The notes under the pieces: generated by a model
Seen by the model: the letters and a program-made list of their open reading frames with translations, nothing else
Told to the model about the DNA's origin: nothing
The model's database searches: none
Part shown: positions 34,843 to 43,469 of the stretch, in pieces
How positions within the stretch are numbered: position 1 is the first letter of the stretch
Layout: each line of letters begins with the position of its first letter
Made by a program: the position numbers and the translations under genes
Assembly: GCF_900142925.1 (NCBI RefSeq)
Contig: NZ_FRCN01000017.1
Span: 62,001 to 126,000, forward strand
DNA from: Chitinophaga sp. CF418
Lineage (GTDB): Bacteria > Bacteroidota > Bacteroidia > Chitinophagales > Chitinophagaceae
DNA: 64,000 nucleotides
Direction: 5' to 3'

Positions 34843-36033
34843 ATGACTGTGATCTCAGTGATCTTCTGGTGCAGCCTCTTTCTTGTTTGCTATAGTTATG
34901 TAGGATACGGTATACTACTTTATATAGTAATTAAACTGCGCCGTTATTTCGTAAAGCCCCGGTATACGGAAGATGGAACGCCCTTCACACCTGAAGTGAC
35001 CCTGATGGTGGCCGCCTATAATGAAGAGGCCTTTATCAGGGAAAAGATTGCCAATACACTTTCCCTGCACTATCCGGAAGATAAGGTGCAAATCATCTTT
35101 GTAACCGATGGTAGTACTGATGACACCAATAATATAATAAGGAGTTACCCCCGGATCACACTGCTCTATGAGCCCGAGCGCAGGGGCAAGACGATCGCGG
35201 TGAACAGGGCCATGAAATATGTTAAGACACCTTTTGTGGTATTTTCTGATGCGAACACCTTATTAAATAAGGACGTCCTTATCTGTCTCATGCGTCACTT
35301 CCGGGACGAACAGACTGGTGCAGTGGCAGGAGAAAAAAAGATCCTTGTAACGGAACAGGCTGAAGCCGAAGGCGCCGGGGAAGGGATGTACTGGAAATAT
35401 GAGTCCTTATTAAAGAAATGGGATGCCGAGCTATATAGTGTAATGGGTGCTGCGGGTGAACTGTTCGCCATACGCAGCTCTTTATATGAGGATATACCTG
35501 CAGACACTATCCTGGATGATTTTATGATCTCTTTTGGTATAAATAAAAAGGGATATAAAGTAGCCTACGCCCCTGATGCTTATGCGCAGGAAACACCTTC
35601 CGCTTCGCTGGAAGATGAATATAAACGTAAGGTACGCATCAGTGCGGGTGGTTTTCAGTCAATGAGCCGGCTGCTGGATTTACTGAACATCTTCCGTTAT
35701 CCCAAAATTACCTGGCAGTATGTTTCACATCGTGTATTTCGCTGGACAGTTGCCCCGTTATGTTTATTATTAGCACTACTAACTAATATAGTATTATACA
35801 TGTCCGGCACACCCTTTATCTACGGGCTTATACTGTTGATGCAAACAGCATTTTATAGCATGGCTTTAGTTGGATATGTGCTGGCGAGAAAACAGATAAA
35901 AAGTAAAGTGTTCTACATACCTTTTTATTTTGTCTTTATGAATGTGGCCGTGTATCAAGGGTTTGGCCGTTTTTTAAGAAAGAAACAGTCAGCAGTATGG
36001 GATCGTTCACAACGTCAGCTAACAACAGGATAA
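34843..36033 (+). CDS. Membrane GT2 glycosyltransferase
   Basis: A 396-residue membrane-bound GT-A glycosyltransferase. An N-terminal membrane segment (residues 5-28) is followed by the catalytic domain with VTLMVAAYNEEAFI, VTDGSTDDTNN and FSDANTLLNKDV as the DxD-like site, and KRKVRISAGGFQSM in place of the QxxRW motif (about residue 265). Three C-terminal membrane segments follow, with no other domain. Enzymes of this form extend lipid-linked intermediates at the inner membrane. It stands alone between divergent and downstream promoters within the locus. Confidence 0.87.
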   Translation: MTVISVIFWCSLFLVCYSYVGYGILLYIVIKLRRYFVKPRYTEDGTPFTPEVTLMVAAYNEEAFIREKIANTLSLHYPEDKVQIIFVTDGSTDDTNNIIRSYPRITLLYEPERRGKTIAVNRAMKYVKTPFVVFSDANTLLNKDVLICLMRHFRDEQTGAVAGEKKILVTEQAEAEGAGEGMYWKYESLLKKWDAELYSVMGAAGELFAIRSSLYEDIPADTILDDFMISFGINKKGYKVAYAPDAYAQETPSASLEDEYKRKVRISAGGFQSMSRLLDLLNIFRYPKITWQYVSHRVFRWTVAPLCLLLALLTNIVLYMSGTPFIYGLILLMQTAFYSMALVGYVLARKQIKSKVFYIPFYFVFMNVAVYQGFGRFLRKKQSAVWDRSQRQLTTG

Positions 36034-36404
36034 GACGTATTTCATACACTTACCGTTCACTTGCGTTACTTCACCCATTGTTTTATATCGTTCACCCTTC
36101 AAAAACAGATTTTCACTAAAAAAATCTCCAACTGTAAAAATATACACTTACTTTTGGAACTTGAACCGAGTACACTAGGCTTAATCCTTATCTGATTAAT
36201 AAGAAAGCTACCATAGTGTGAATTAATTCCTAACCTCATCCTACATAAAAGCCAATTTGGTAGTAATTCTCTTTTTAGAACTACTCATTTTAATTTTACC
36301 ATCTCCTCTGATCTGCCGGCCCTGAGTGCTTTGGGCTAATGTTTCATTATTTCTGGCTAAATACCGGGGAAACCCCGATTGTCCATAAACATATATTTTC
36401 TTTT
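36034..36404. other. Leader and promoter region of the 2328-residue secreted protein
   Basis: No gene is present. A -7 element at 36149 would give a leader of about 245 nucleotides. An in-frame ATG at 36339 lies in this region but would add 22 residues before the signal peptide, so I do not use it. Confidence 0.45.
36149..36156 (+). promoter_or_regulatory. -7 element TACTTTTG upstream of the giant esterase gene
   Basis: Matches TAnnTTTG at about 250 bases before the ATG at 36405. The long leader this implies is unusual, and a closer promoter may exist. Confidence 0.4.
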
Positions 36405-39400
36405 ATGAAAAGAAATGTACACTTACTATTCAGCATTCTGAGCATTCTGATGCTTTTTGCGGGTGAAGCTATTGCGCAGCAAGCTTTAAATCCTGCGGAC
36501 CCCATTGTTGTGTACAATTCCAGCTCCCCTCCTACAGCTCCGCCCTATGGACGTATCGGGAAATGGGTGAAGACCAACAGACTGGCCTGGAATACGTCTG
36601 GCTTCAAATGTTACATTTACAAGGGTCTGAACTTCCGGCTTAAATTCCCTAAGACCTACCAGCACAATGTTGCTGATGGAAAAAAATATCCAATCTTCGT
36701 ATTCCTTCACGGCCGTGGTGAAGGTGGCAGCGTTTATGACAACGAGTACCAGTTATTACACGGTGGACAGAATTTCGATACCCAAACAAGTAATGGCAAC
36801 TTCGACGGTTTCCTCTTCTATGGACAGACAGCGGATGGCAACTGGGGAAACGGTCAGTATGACATTATCAAAGAACTGTTAGATAGCTTTGCCGTAGAGG
36901 TAAAAGGTGACCTGAACAGGGTTATCGTCAACGGTCTTTCCGCCGGTGGTTACGGTTCATGGCTTTTCGCGGAACGATACCCCACGTATTTTGCATCAAT
37001 CATGCCGATGAGTGGTATTGCAAACGGCGATGCCAGTACAACTAATATCAATAATCTTAAATATACAGCTACCTGGTATTTCCAGGGAGGAAAGGACAAC
37101 GCGCCCGCTCCTTATACCGCCAATACGGTGATCACCGCATATCAAAATGCCGGTGCACATATCACTTATACACTATACCCCAATCTGGGTCATGGTACCT
37201 GGACTACCGCCTGGGCCGAACCGGACTTCATTCCTTTTATGAACAGGAACAACACGCTGACCCCCTGGCCACTGGGAGGACGTGCTGAATTCTGTCCCGG
37301 CGAGTCATTTAATATTACAGCCGGTATCCCTCCGGGATTTGCCGCCTATGAATGGCAGAAAGACGGTGCGACCATTCCCGGCGCAACCTCCAACAGCATT
37401 AATATTACTTCATTCGGTACCTATGCCGTGAGAGTAAGGAGAACTGCCGGCGGCGCCTGGTCAGAATTTTCTCCGACCCCACTTGTTGTTAAAACAAAAG
37501 CGGGTACCGTTACTCCACCTATCACTATAGATAGTCTTGCAACAAATGTATTGCCAGCACCTGATGGCAGCACGACTGTTACCATGAAACTACCTGCCGG
37601 TTATGCCTCTTACGAATGGCGTACCGTAGGTGGTAATACCTCATTGGGCAACACCAATACATTTACTGCAGGTGTAGGACAATACATTGCCCGTGTGACT
37701 GAACAATTCGGTTGCACCAGCAGCTTCTCCGCTCCTTATAGCGTAATAAATGCTGCAGGCGCCAATGTACCAGACCCTGTAGGTGGCGTTACGGTAACAC
37801 CTGTTTCAGAGACTCAATTGACATTGAACTGGAACGACAAACCTAATCCTCAGAACAATGAGACTGTCTTTGAAATATACCGTAGTGCTACTTCAGGCAG
37901 CGGTTACAAAATGGTAGCTAAAATACCTGCCGATGTGTTGGTATTTGCTGACCAGGGATTAGCTTCCAATACAAAATATTATTACGTTATACGTCCGGTA
38001 AATGCGAATGGCGCGGCTCCTGTATCAGCTGAAGCAAGTGGTACTACCGAGGCCGATGCTCTTGCTCCTACCTCACCACGGAACCTGACCGTTACAAGCA
38101 CCAGTTCCAGCTCTGTTTCACTTAGCTGGACGGCTGCTACAGATGACGTAGCTGTAAGTTCATATGACGTTTATGTAAATGGCCAGAAGTCATATACTGT
38201 TGAAAGCACCAAGCTTAACATGGTAGCTTACGGCCTGACCGAAAGACAGGTATATAATTTCTACGTAGTAGCCAGGGATGCTGCTGGCAACAACTCACCG
38301 CCAAGCAACCAGGTGACCGCTGCGGCTATCGCCAAGGGTATTGCTTATAAGTATTATGAAGGCACATGGAGCTCACTGCCTAATTTCAACAATATTGTAC
38401 CGGTAGAAACCGGAAGAACCAACAATGTAGACATTAGTGTCAGGAACAGGGATGTCAACTATGCCTTCATGTGGACAGGTTTATTGACCATTCCGGCAAC
38501 AGGTACTTACTACTTTGCGACCAACTCTGATGATGGTAGCAAGCTGTGGTTCAATACTCCTTACAGCTTTAGTGGTTCTGCTACTGTAAATAATGACGGT
38601 TCACACGGTACACAGCAGGTAAGCAGCTTGCCAATGGTGCTGACCGCTGGTGTATATCCTATCACTGTGGCATACTTCCAGGGTACAGGTGGACAGGCTA
38701 TGAACCTCCGCTGGAGATCCACTGCTATTAATGTAAATAACTTCACCAATATTCCGGATCAGTACCTGGGGGATACCATGACTATTCCTGGATCAGCACC
38801 TGTTGCACCATTGATACTGGGCGCTACCGCTAGTTCATTCAACAAGATAGATCTGAAATGGAGCGACAACAGCAACAACGAAACAGGCTTTGAGCTGTAT
38901 CGTAGCTCAACTTATAATGGTACTTACTCCGTAATAGGAAAGGCCGGCGCCAATGCGACCACATTAACAGACAATACCGTGGCTGCTAATTCCCGCTACT
39001 GGTATAAGATCCGTTCAATAGGCCTGTCAGGCGAATCTGCACAGTCAGTGGGTTATCCATATCTGGCAGTATATCCGTTCGATAATTCCGTTGCTGATGT
39101 CAGCATCAATAATAATGGAGGAACTGCGAACCAGCTTACCTACACTTCTGCTGACGAAGTAGAAGGTACCTATGCCGCCGTCTTCAACGGCAACAATGGT
39201 TATGTAACCATTGGCGGCAACAACAGCGGCTTCCTGCATGATGCATTCTCTGCACGTACTGTTTCCCTCTGGATCAAACCGACGGCAACAGACAATAACC
39301 GTATAATATTTGATATTGGTGGCAGCACCAGTGGTCTGGCACTGCGTATCAATGCCAATAAACTGGAAGCAGGAGTAGCAAGCGGCGGCATCCGTGTTGC

Positions 39401-42400
39401 GATATCTGCTCCATTTACCAGCACCTCATGGACGCACGTTGCCGTAGTATACAGCAGTGGCTCCCTGCGCCTTTACATCAATGGCGATCTGGCAGCATCC
39501 GGTACTACCAGCTTTACTACTGTCAATTCAACTACTGATAACGCCAGGATTGGTTTAAATAATGGCACCAACGCCTTTAATTTAACAGGTGTCGCGTTCG
39601 TCGGAAATATCGACAGAGCTGCCATTATAGGTCAGGCACTGACACAGGCTGAAGTAAGCCAGGCTTTCGGACAGACCCTGCCATTCTACAGTGCGCTGAC
39701 AACATCATTGCCTGCAGCTCCGTCTGCACCGACAAACCTGGTGGCCAACGCTACTTCTCCTTCCGCTATCAATCTGACCTGGACCAACAGCACAGCAAAT
39801 GCTACCGGTTATGAGATCCAGCGTGCTTTTGGCAACACCAATACTTTCGTACTGGTGAAAGCCGACACCGTAACAGGTACTTCCGGAACTTATACAGATA
39901 CTGCTTTATATGCTAACCAGCAGTATGTATACCGCGTACGTGAAACCGGCGCCGGTGGTAACTCCGCTTACACAGCCAACGCAACAGCCGTTACCGGCAA
40001 CAACAGACCGGTAATTGACGCGATCGGCAACAGGTCAGCCCGTTACGATGTAGAAACACACATTCCGATTGTAACTTCTGATGTGGATGAGGATGCGATC
40101 ACGCTGACCACTGATAATCTGCCTTCTTTCGTAACACTGGCATCCGATGCAAATGGCTCCTTCCTGAAGGTAACGCCAAATGCCGGTCTGCAGGGTACGT
40201 ACAACAACCTGACAGTGTATGCGGCAGATCCGTTTGGTGGTAAGGATACAGCTACATTCAATCTGACTATTAATGATAATTATAGCCCTGTCATAGCCTC
40301 TATTGCCAACGTTTCCCTGAATGAGGGCGCTGACCAGCAGCTTTCTCTCTCCGCTACTGACCAGAATGCTTCAGACGTACTTACATGGTCTGCAGCATCA
40401 TTGCCCTCATTCATTACTCTTACCGGCAGCAACCGTACTGCCAGCCTGAGTGTTGATCCTGGTTTCGCTGATGCAGGCGTTTATACAGTGAAGGTGAACA
40501 CCGTTGATGGTAGTGGTGGTACTGACACCAGAACACTCACCGTAACAGTAATTGAAAAAGATCCGAACTATAAGCTCTTTGTACGCTTCAGACATCAGAC
40601 AGATGCTCCGGCGCCATGGAATAACATTACTTCGGTATCTACCAGCAACCTGAAGAACGATAAGGGCGAAACTACGAACGTAGGACTGGCGTTACAGACC
40701 AGCAACTGGTACACCTGGAATGAAGGTCCAGTAACCGGTAATGACGGTGGTATCTATCCTGACGTAGTACTGAGAGAATATTATTTCTTCGGATCCTGGC
40801 CTGGCATCTTCACTTCCGATAATTCCATCGACGTGAAACTGACCGGACTGGATGCAAACAGGAAATACTCCTTCAAGTTCTTTGCAGGTAGCGTATGGTC
40901 TGTACAGGCTAACAACGGCACCACCGTCTTTACAGTGAACGGCGTGAGCAAACCGTTGAATGTACAAGGTAACACTACCAATACTGCAAACTTTGACAAT
41001 ATCAGTCCAAACGGCAGTGGTGAGATCACCTTCAATATGGCTGTAGCCAATGGCACACAGGTAGGTTACCTGAATGCCTTTGAGGTGAACGCTATACTGG
41101 ACGATGGTACGCTGCCAGCTCCTCCTAAGGAACTGATGGCTACAGAAGACAATGGCAATGTATCCCTCAGCTGGACCAATGTTGCCTATAACGCTACCGG
41201 TTACAGGATCCACCGTGCTACCGACAGCCTGGGCGCTTACAGTCTGCTGGGCAGTCTGAACAGCGCAACAGCCAACAGCTATGTGGATAGTACTGTACAT
41301 GGTAACACTCATTACTATTACAAGATCAGTGCTTCTAATTCTGAAGGTGTATCTGCTACCTATAGCAATATTGTTGGTGTAAATGTACCGATGAAACCAC
41401 CTCATATCAATAATATTGCTGATGTGAAACTGAAAGCAGGTACTTCCGGACAGCTCAATGTTACAGCTATACCTGACCAGGGCAATACAGTGACCCTGAC
41501 AGTGGACGGTCTGCCAGCATTCGGTAGCTTCACAGACAATGGCGACGGTACAGGCTCCTTCAGCTTCAGTCCTACTGCCAACAACCTGGGTAGCTATGCA
41601 GTGACCCTGACCGCTACAGACAATCAGGGCGCAGCGTCAAGCGATATCTTTAATGTGCTGGTTACTGATAAGAATACCACCAGTGTATTCCTTGACTTCT
41701 CTTCCAGCAGTCCGGCCCCTGCGCCATGGAACAATGTGGCAGGATTCCCTTACCAGGGTGTAAGATTGGCCAATGCACTGGATGAATCAGGTACTCCTAC
41801 CGGTATCAGCGTGACGTTTAACGAAGTATGGGAAAATGACCAGCCTGCAGTAGGTCAGAGCACTTATGACAACTCCGGTATCTATCCTGATGTCGTTATG
41901 CAGTCTGCCGTATATGACAGCAGGAACATCACCCATACCGTGAAATTGTCCGGATTGAACAAAGCGAAACGTTATAATGTTGTGTTCTTTAGCAGTCTGA
42001 ACTTCGGTGTAGCTGCCAAAGTAAGATACACTATCAATACTGACAGCGTGGTAATAGATCCTGCATATAATACTTCCATCTCCAAACAGCTGAACGGCAT
42101 CCTGCCAAACGCAAATGGTGAGATCAATGTACTGGTAAACAAAACACAGAATGGTTACTATATGCACATGAACGCGATGGTACTGGAAGCTTACGACAGT
42201 GCAACAACTGTTCTGAATCCGATCAATCTGCGCGCAAACGCAACAGGCGCCAAGACGATCGCACTGCAGTGGTCAGACAGGACCAACACTGAAACAGGAT
42301 ACCAGGTATGGCGTGCAGTTTCCGGCGGCAGCTACGCACAGGTAGCCAGTCTCCCGGCCAACTCAGTGAGCTATACTGACAATAACCTGACCGTAAACAA

Positions 42401-43391
42401 GAAATACTACTACAAGGTACGTGCGGTAAGAGGTGTGAGCAATTCTGACTACAGCAATGCTGCATCTGCAACCAGCCTCGGATTCAGTGTAAATGTGAAC
42501 TTCAGTGAACTGCTGGTGGCTCCTGCTCCATGGAATAATACAGGCATGCGTCCACAACAGGGCGTGGTGGCCAGTAACATGCTGGATGGCCAGAGTAATA
42601 CAACCGGTATCGGCCTCACTATCCTCGAAAACTTCGATGGTATGTATTCCGCTGGTATCAATACAGGCAACAACAGTGGTATCTACCCTGACAATGTGAT
42701 GGTGGAAAACTATGGTCTGTTCCCGGGCAACCATGCAGACTACTACATCACCGGCCTGAACCAGGCACTGAAATATGACCTGGTATTCTTCGGCAGCTCC
42801 GTAGAATGGGAAGATATCACAGGTAAATACACTGTGAACGGTACAAAGATGGCGTTGCTGAACGCATCTCTGAACAAGAGCGGTGTGGTAACCATCCGTG
42901 ACGTATCTCCTGATGCTTACGGTAAGATCCATGTAGATGTTGACCCTGGTACGGCAACATCCCGCTATGGACTGATCGCGGCCATGATCATCAAAGGCCA
43001 CCTGGATCCTGCTACTCAGAATGAGGCAGGTCCGATTGATCCGGCCGGAGATCAGGCAGCAAGGATAGGCGACGGCATGGTAGCAATGGCAGCTCCGCCT
43101 GTAGCCCTGATCAACAAGGCGGCTGACTTCGGAGATGCGAAAGTATATCCGAACCCATACGAAAATCAGTTCAACGTAGACATAGTATTGAAAGCCGAAA
43201 CAGCTGTAAGAGTAGAGATCTTTGACGTTGCAGGACGGCTGTTATATTCAGATTACAAGGGTTCCGTTCCGGCGGGCGCCAGCACCCTGCGTATTAATAC
43301 CGGTTCAAGGATTAGTGCGCCTGGCATCTACCTGCTCCGCATCAGCGGTAAGAATGGAGAAACCAAGATGGTCAAACTGGTAAAGCGTTAA
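36405..43391 (+). CDS. Giant T9SS-secreted esterase with FN3, PA14-like, LamG-like and three repeated modules
   Basis: A 2328-residue secreted protein. I start at MKRNVHLL, where a signal peptide of about 24 residues begins (ends AIAQ). Residues 60-275 form an alpha/beta hydrolase related to PHB depolymerases and feruloyl esterases, with FLHGRGEGG, nucleophile Ser179 in GLSAGGYGS and His263 in LGHGTW. Ig-like sequence follows (290-450), then FN3 domains (about 455, 555, 797, 1106, 1572, 1935), a PA14-like domain (647-785), a LamG-like lectin domain (885-1080), cadherin-like units (1200, 1294, 1665) and three copies of a module with the motif APAPWNN (1390-1565, 1760-1930, 2027-2200). The last 85 residues are a type A T9SS sorting domain (KVYPNPYENQFNV, PGIYLLRISG). 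It probably binds and de-esterifies surface polysaccharide. Confidence 0.9.
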   Translation: MKRNVHLLFSILSILMLFAGEAIAQQALNPADPIVVYNSSSPPTAPPYGRIGKWVKTNRLAWNTSGFKCYIYKGLNFRLKFPKTYQHNVADGKKYPIFVFLHGRGEGGSVYDNEYQLLHGGQNFDTQTSNGNFDGFLFYGQTADGNWGNGQYDIIKELLDSFAVEVKGDLNRVIVNGLSAGGYGSWLFAERYPTYFASIMPMSGIANGDASTTNINNLKYTATWYFQGGKDNAPAPYTANTVITAYQNAGAHITYTLYPNLGHGTWTTAWAEPDFIPFMNRNNTLTPWPLGGRAEFCPGESFNITAGIPPGFAAYEWQKDGATIPGATSNSINITSFGTYAVRVRRTAGGAWSEFSPTPLVVKTKAGTVTPPITIDSLATNVLPAPDGSTTVTMKLPAGYASYEWRTVGGNTSLGNTNTFTAGVGQYIARVTEQFGCTSSFSAPYSVINAAGANVPDPVGGVTVTPVSETQLTLNWNDKPNPQNNETVFEIYRSATSGSGYKMVAKIPADVLVFADQGLASNTKYYYVIRPVNANGAAPVSAEASGTTEADALAPTSPRNLTVTSTSSSSVSLSWTAATDDVAVSSYDVYVNGQKSYTVESTKLNMVAYGLTERQVYNFYVVARDAAGNNSPPSNQVTAAAIAKGIAYKYYEGTWSSLPNFNNIVPVETGRTNNVDISVRNRDVNYAFMWTGLLTIPATGTYYFATNSDDGSKLWFNTPYSFSGSATVNNDGSHGTQQVSSLPMVLTAGVYPITVAYFQGTGGQAMNLRWRSTAINVNNFTNIPDQYLGDTMTIPGSAPVAPLILGATASSFNKIDLKWSDNSNNETGFELYRSSTYNGTYSVIGKAGANATTLTDNTVAANSRYWYKIRSIGLSGESAQSVGYPYLAVYPFDNSVADVSINNNGGTANQLTYTSADEVEGTYAAVFNGNNGYVTIGGNNSGFLHDAFSARTVSLWIKPTATDNNRIIFDIGGSTSGLALRINANKLEAGVASGGIRVAISAPFTSTSWTHVAVVYSSGSLRLYINGDLAASGTTSFTTVNSTTDNARIGLNNGTNAFNLTGVAFVGNIDRAAIIGQALTQAEVSQAFGQTLPFYSALTTSLPAAPSAPTNLVANATSPSAINLTWTNSTANATGYEIQRAFGNTNTFVLVKADTVTGTSGTYTDTALYANQQYVYRVRETGAGGNSAYTANATAVTGNNRPVIDAIGNRSARYDVETHIPIVTSDVDEDAITLTTDNLPSFVTLASDANGSFLKVTPNAGLQGTYNNLTVYAADPFGGKDTATFNLTINDNYSPVIASIANVSLNEGADQQLSLSATDQNASDVLTWSAASLPSFITLTGSNRTASLSVDPGFADAGVYTVKVNTVDGSGGTDTRTLTVTVIEKDPNYKLFVRFRHQTDAPAPWNNITSVSTSNLKNDKGETTNVGLALQTSNWYTWNEGPVTGNDGGIYPDVVLREYYFFGSWPGIFTSDNSIDVKLTGLDANRKYSFKFFAGSVWSVQANNGTTVFTVNGVSKPLNVQGNTTNTANFDNISPNGSGEITFNMAVANGTQVGYLNAFEVNAILDDGTLPAPPKELMATEDNGNVSLSWTNVAYNATGYRIHRATDSLGAYSLLGSLNSATANSYVDSTVHGNTHYYYKISASNSEGVSATYSNIVGVNVPMKPPHINNIADVKLKAGTSGQLNVTAIPDQGNTVTLTVDGLPAFGSFTDNGDGTGSFSFSPTANNLGSYAVTLTATDNQGAASSDIFNVLVTDKNTTSVFLDFSSSSPAPAPWNNVAGFPYQGVRLANALDESGTPTGISVTFNEVWENDQPAVGQSTYDNSGIYPDVVMQSAVYDSRNITHTVKLSGLNKAKRYNVVFFSSLNFGVAAKVRYTINTDSVVIDPAYNTSISKQLNGILPNANGEINVLVNKTQNGYYMHMNAMVLEAYDSATTVLNPINLRANATGAKTIALQWSDRTNTETGYQVWRAVSGGSYAQVASLPANSVSYTDNNLTVNKKYYYKVRAVRGVSNSDYSNAASATSLGFSVNVNFSELLVAPAPWNNTGMRPQQGVVASNMLDGQSNTTGIGLTILENFDGMYSAGINTGNNSGIYPDNVMVENYGLFPGNHADYYITGLNQALKYDLVFFGSSVEWEDITGKYTVNGTKMALLNASLNKSGVVTIRDVSPDAYGKIHVDVDPGTATSRYGLIAAMIIKGHLDPATQNEAGPIDPAGDQAARIGDGMVAMAAPPVALINKAADFGDAKVYPNPYENQFNVDIVLKAETAVRVEIFDVAGRLLYSDYKGSVPAGASTLRINTGSRISAPGIYLLRISGKNGETKMVKLVKR
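40572..41099 (+). repeat. APAPWNN module, copy 1
   Basis: Encodes residues 1390-1565 of the giant protein. Shared landmarks are a leading F-V-R-F strand, APAPWNN, a GGIYPDVV turn, a hydrophobic KFFAG strand and a closing strand GYLNAFEVNA. Copies 2 and 3 lie downstream. Confidence 0.85.
41682..42194 (+). repeat. APAPWNN module, copy 2
   Basis: Encodes residues 1760-1930: VFLDFSSSSPAPAPWNN, SGIYPDVVMQ, KRYNVVFFSS, NGEINVLV and YYMHMNAMVLEA align with copies 1 and 3. Confidence 0.85.
42483..43004 (+). repeat. APAPWNN module, copy 3
   Basis: Encodes residues 2027-2200: VNVNFSELLVAPAPWNN, SGIYPDNVMV, LKYDLVFFGSS, GKIHVDVD and YGLIAAMIIKG align with the other two copies. The sorting domain follows after a short linker. 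Confidence 0.85.
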
Positions 43392-43404
43392 GCTTTACCA
43401 GTTT
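43374..43404 (+). terminator. 13-bp perfect hairpin with the stop codon in its loop
   Basis: AAACTGGTAAAGC (43374-43386) pairs with GCTTTACCAGTTT (43392-43404) around GTTAA, which contains the TAA stop (43389-43391) of the giant gene. A short T run follows. Confidence 0.7.
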
Positions 43405-43409
43405 CTCCC

Positions 43410-43436
43410 AAAAAGTCCGGGCAACCGGATTTTTTT
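43410..43436 (+). terminator. Rho-independent terminator after the giant esterase gene
   Basis: AAAAAGTCCGG, loop GCAA and CCGGATTTTTT form an 11-bp stem with one G-U pair, ending in a run of seven T. It stands only six bases after the preceding hairpin, before the Wzc-like gene at 43470. Confidence 0.75.
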
Positions 43437-43469
43437 GCACGCTACAGATGTTAAATAATTACAATTAAT

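Noticed and set aside
40692..41405. Open minus-strand frame of 237 codons within the giant esterase gene
   Set aside because: Antisense to a repeated module; no start context and no family resemblance.
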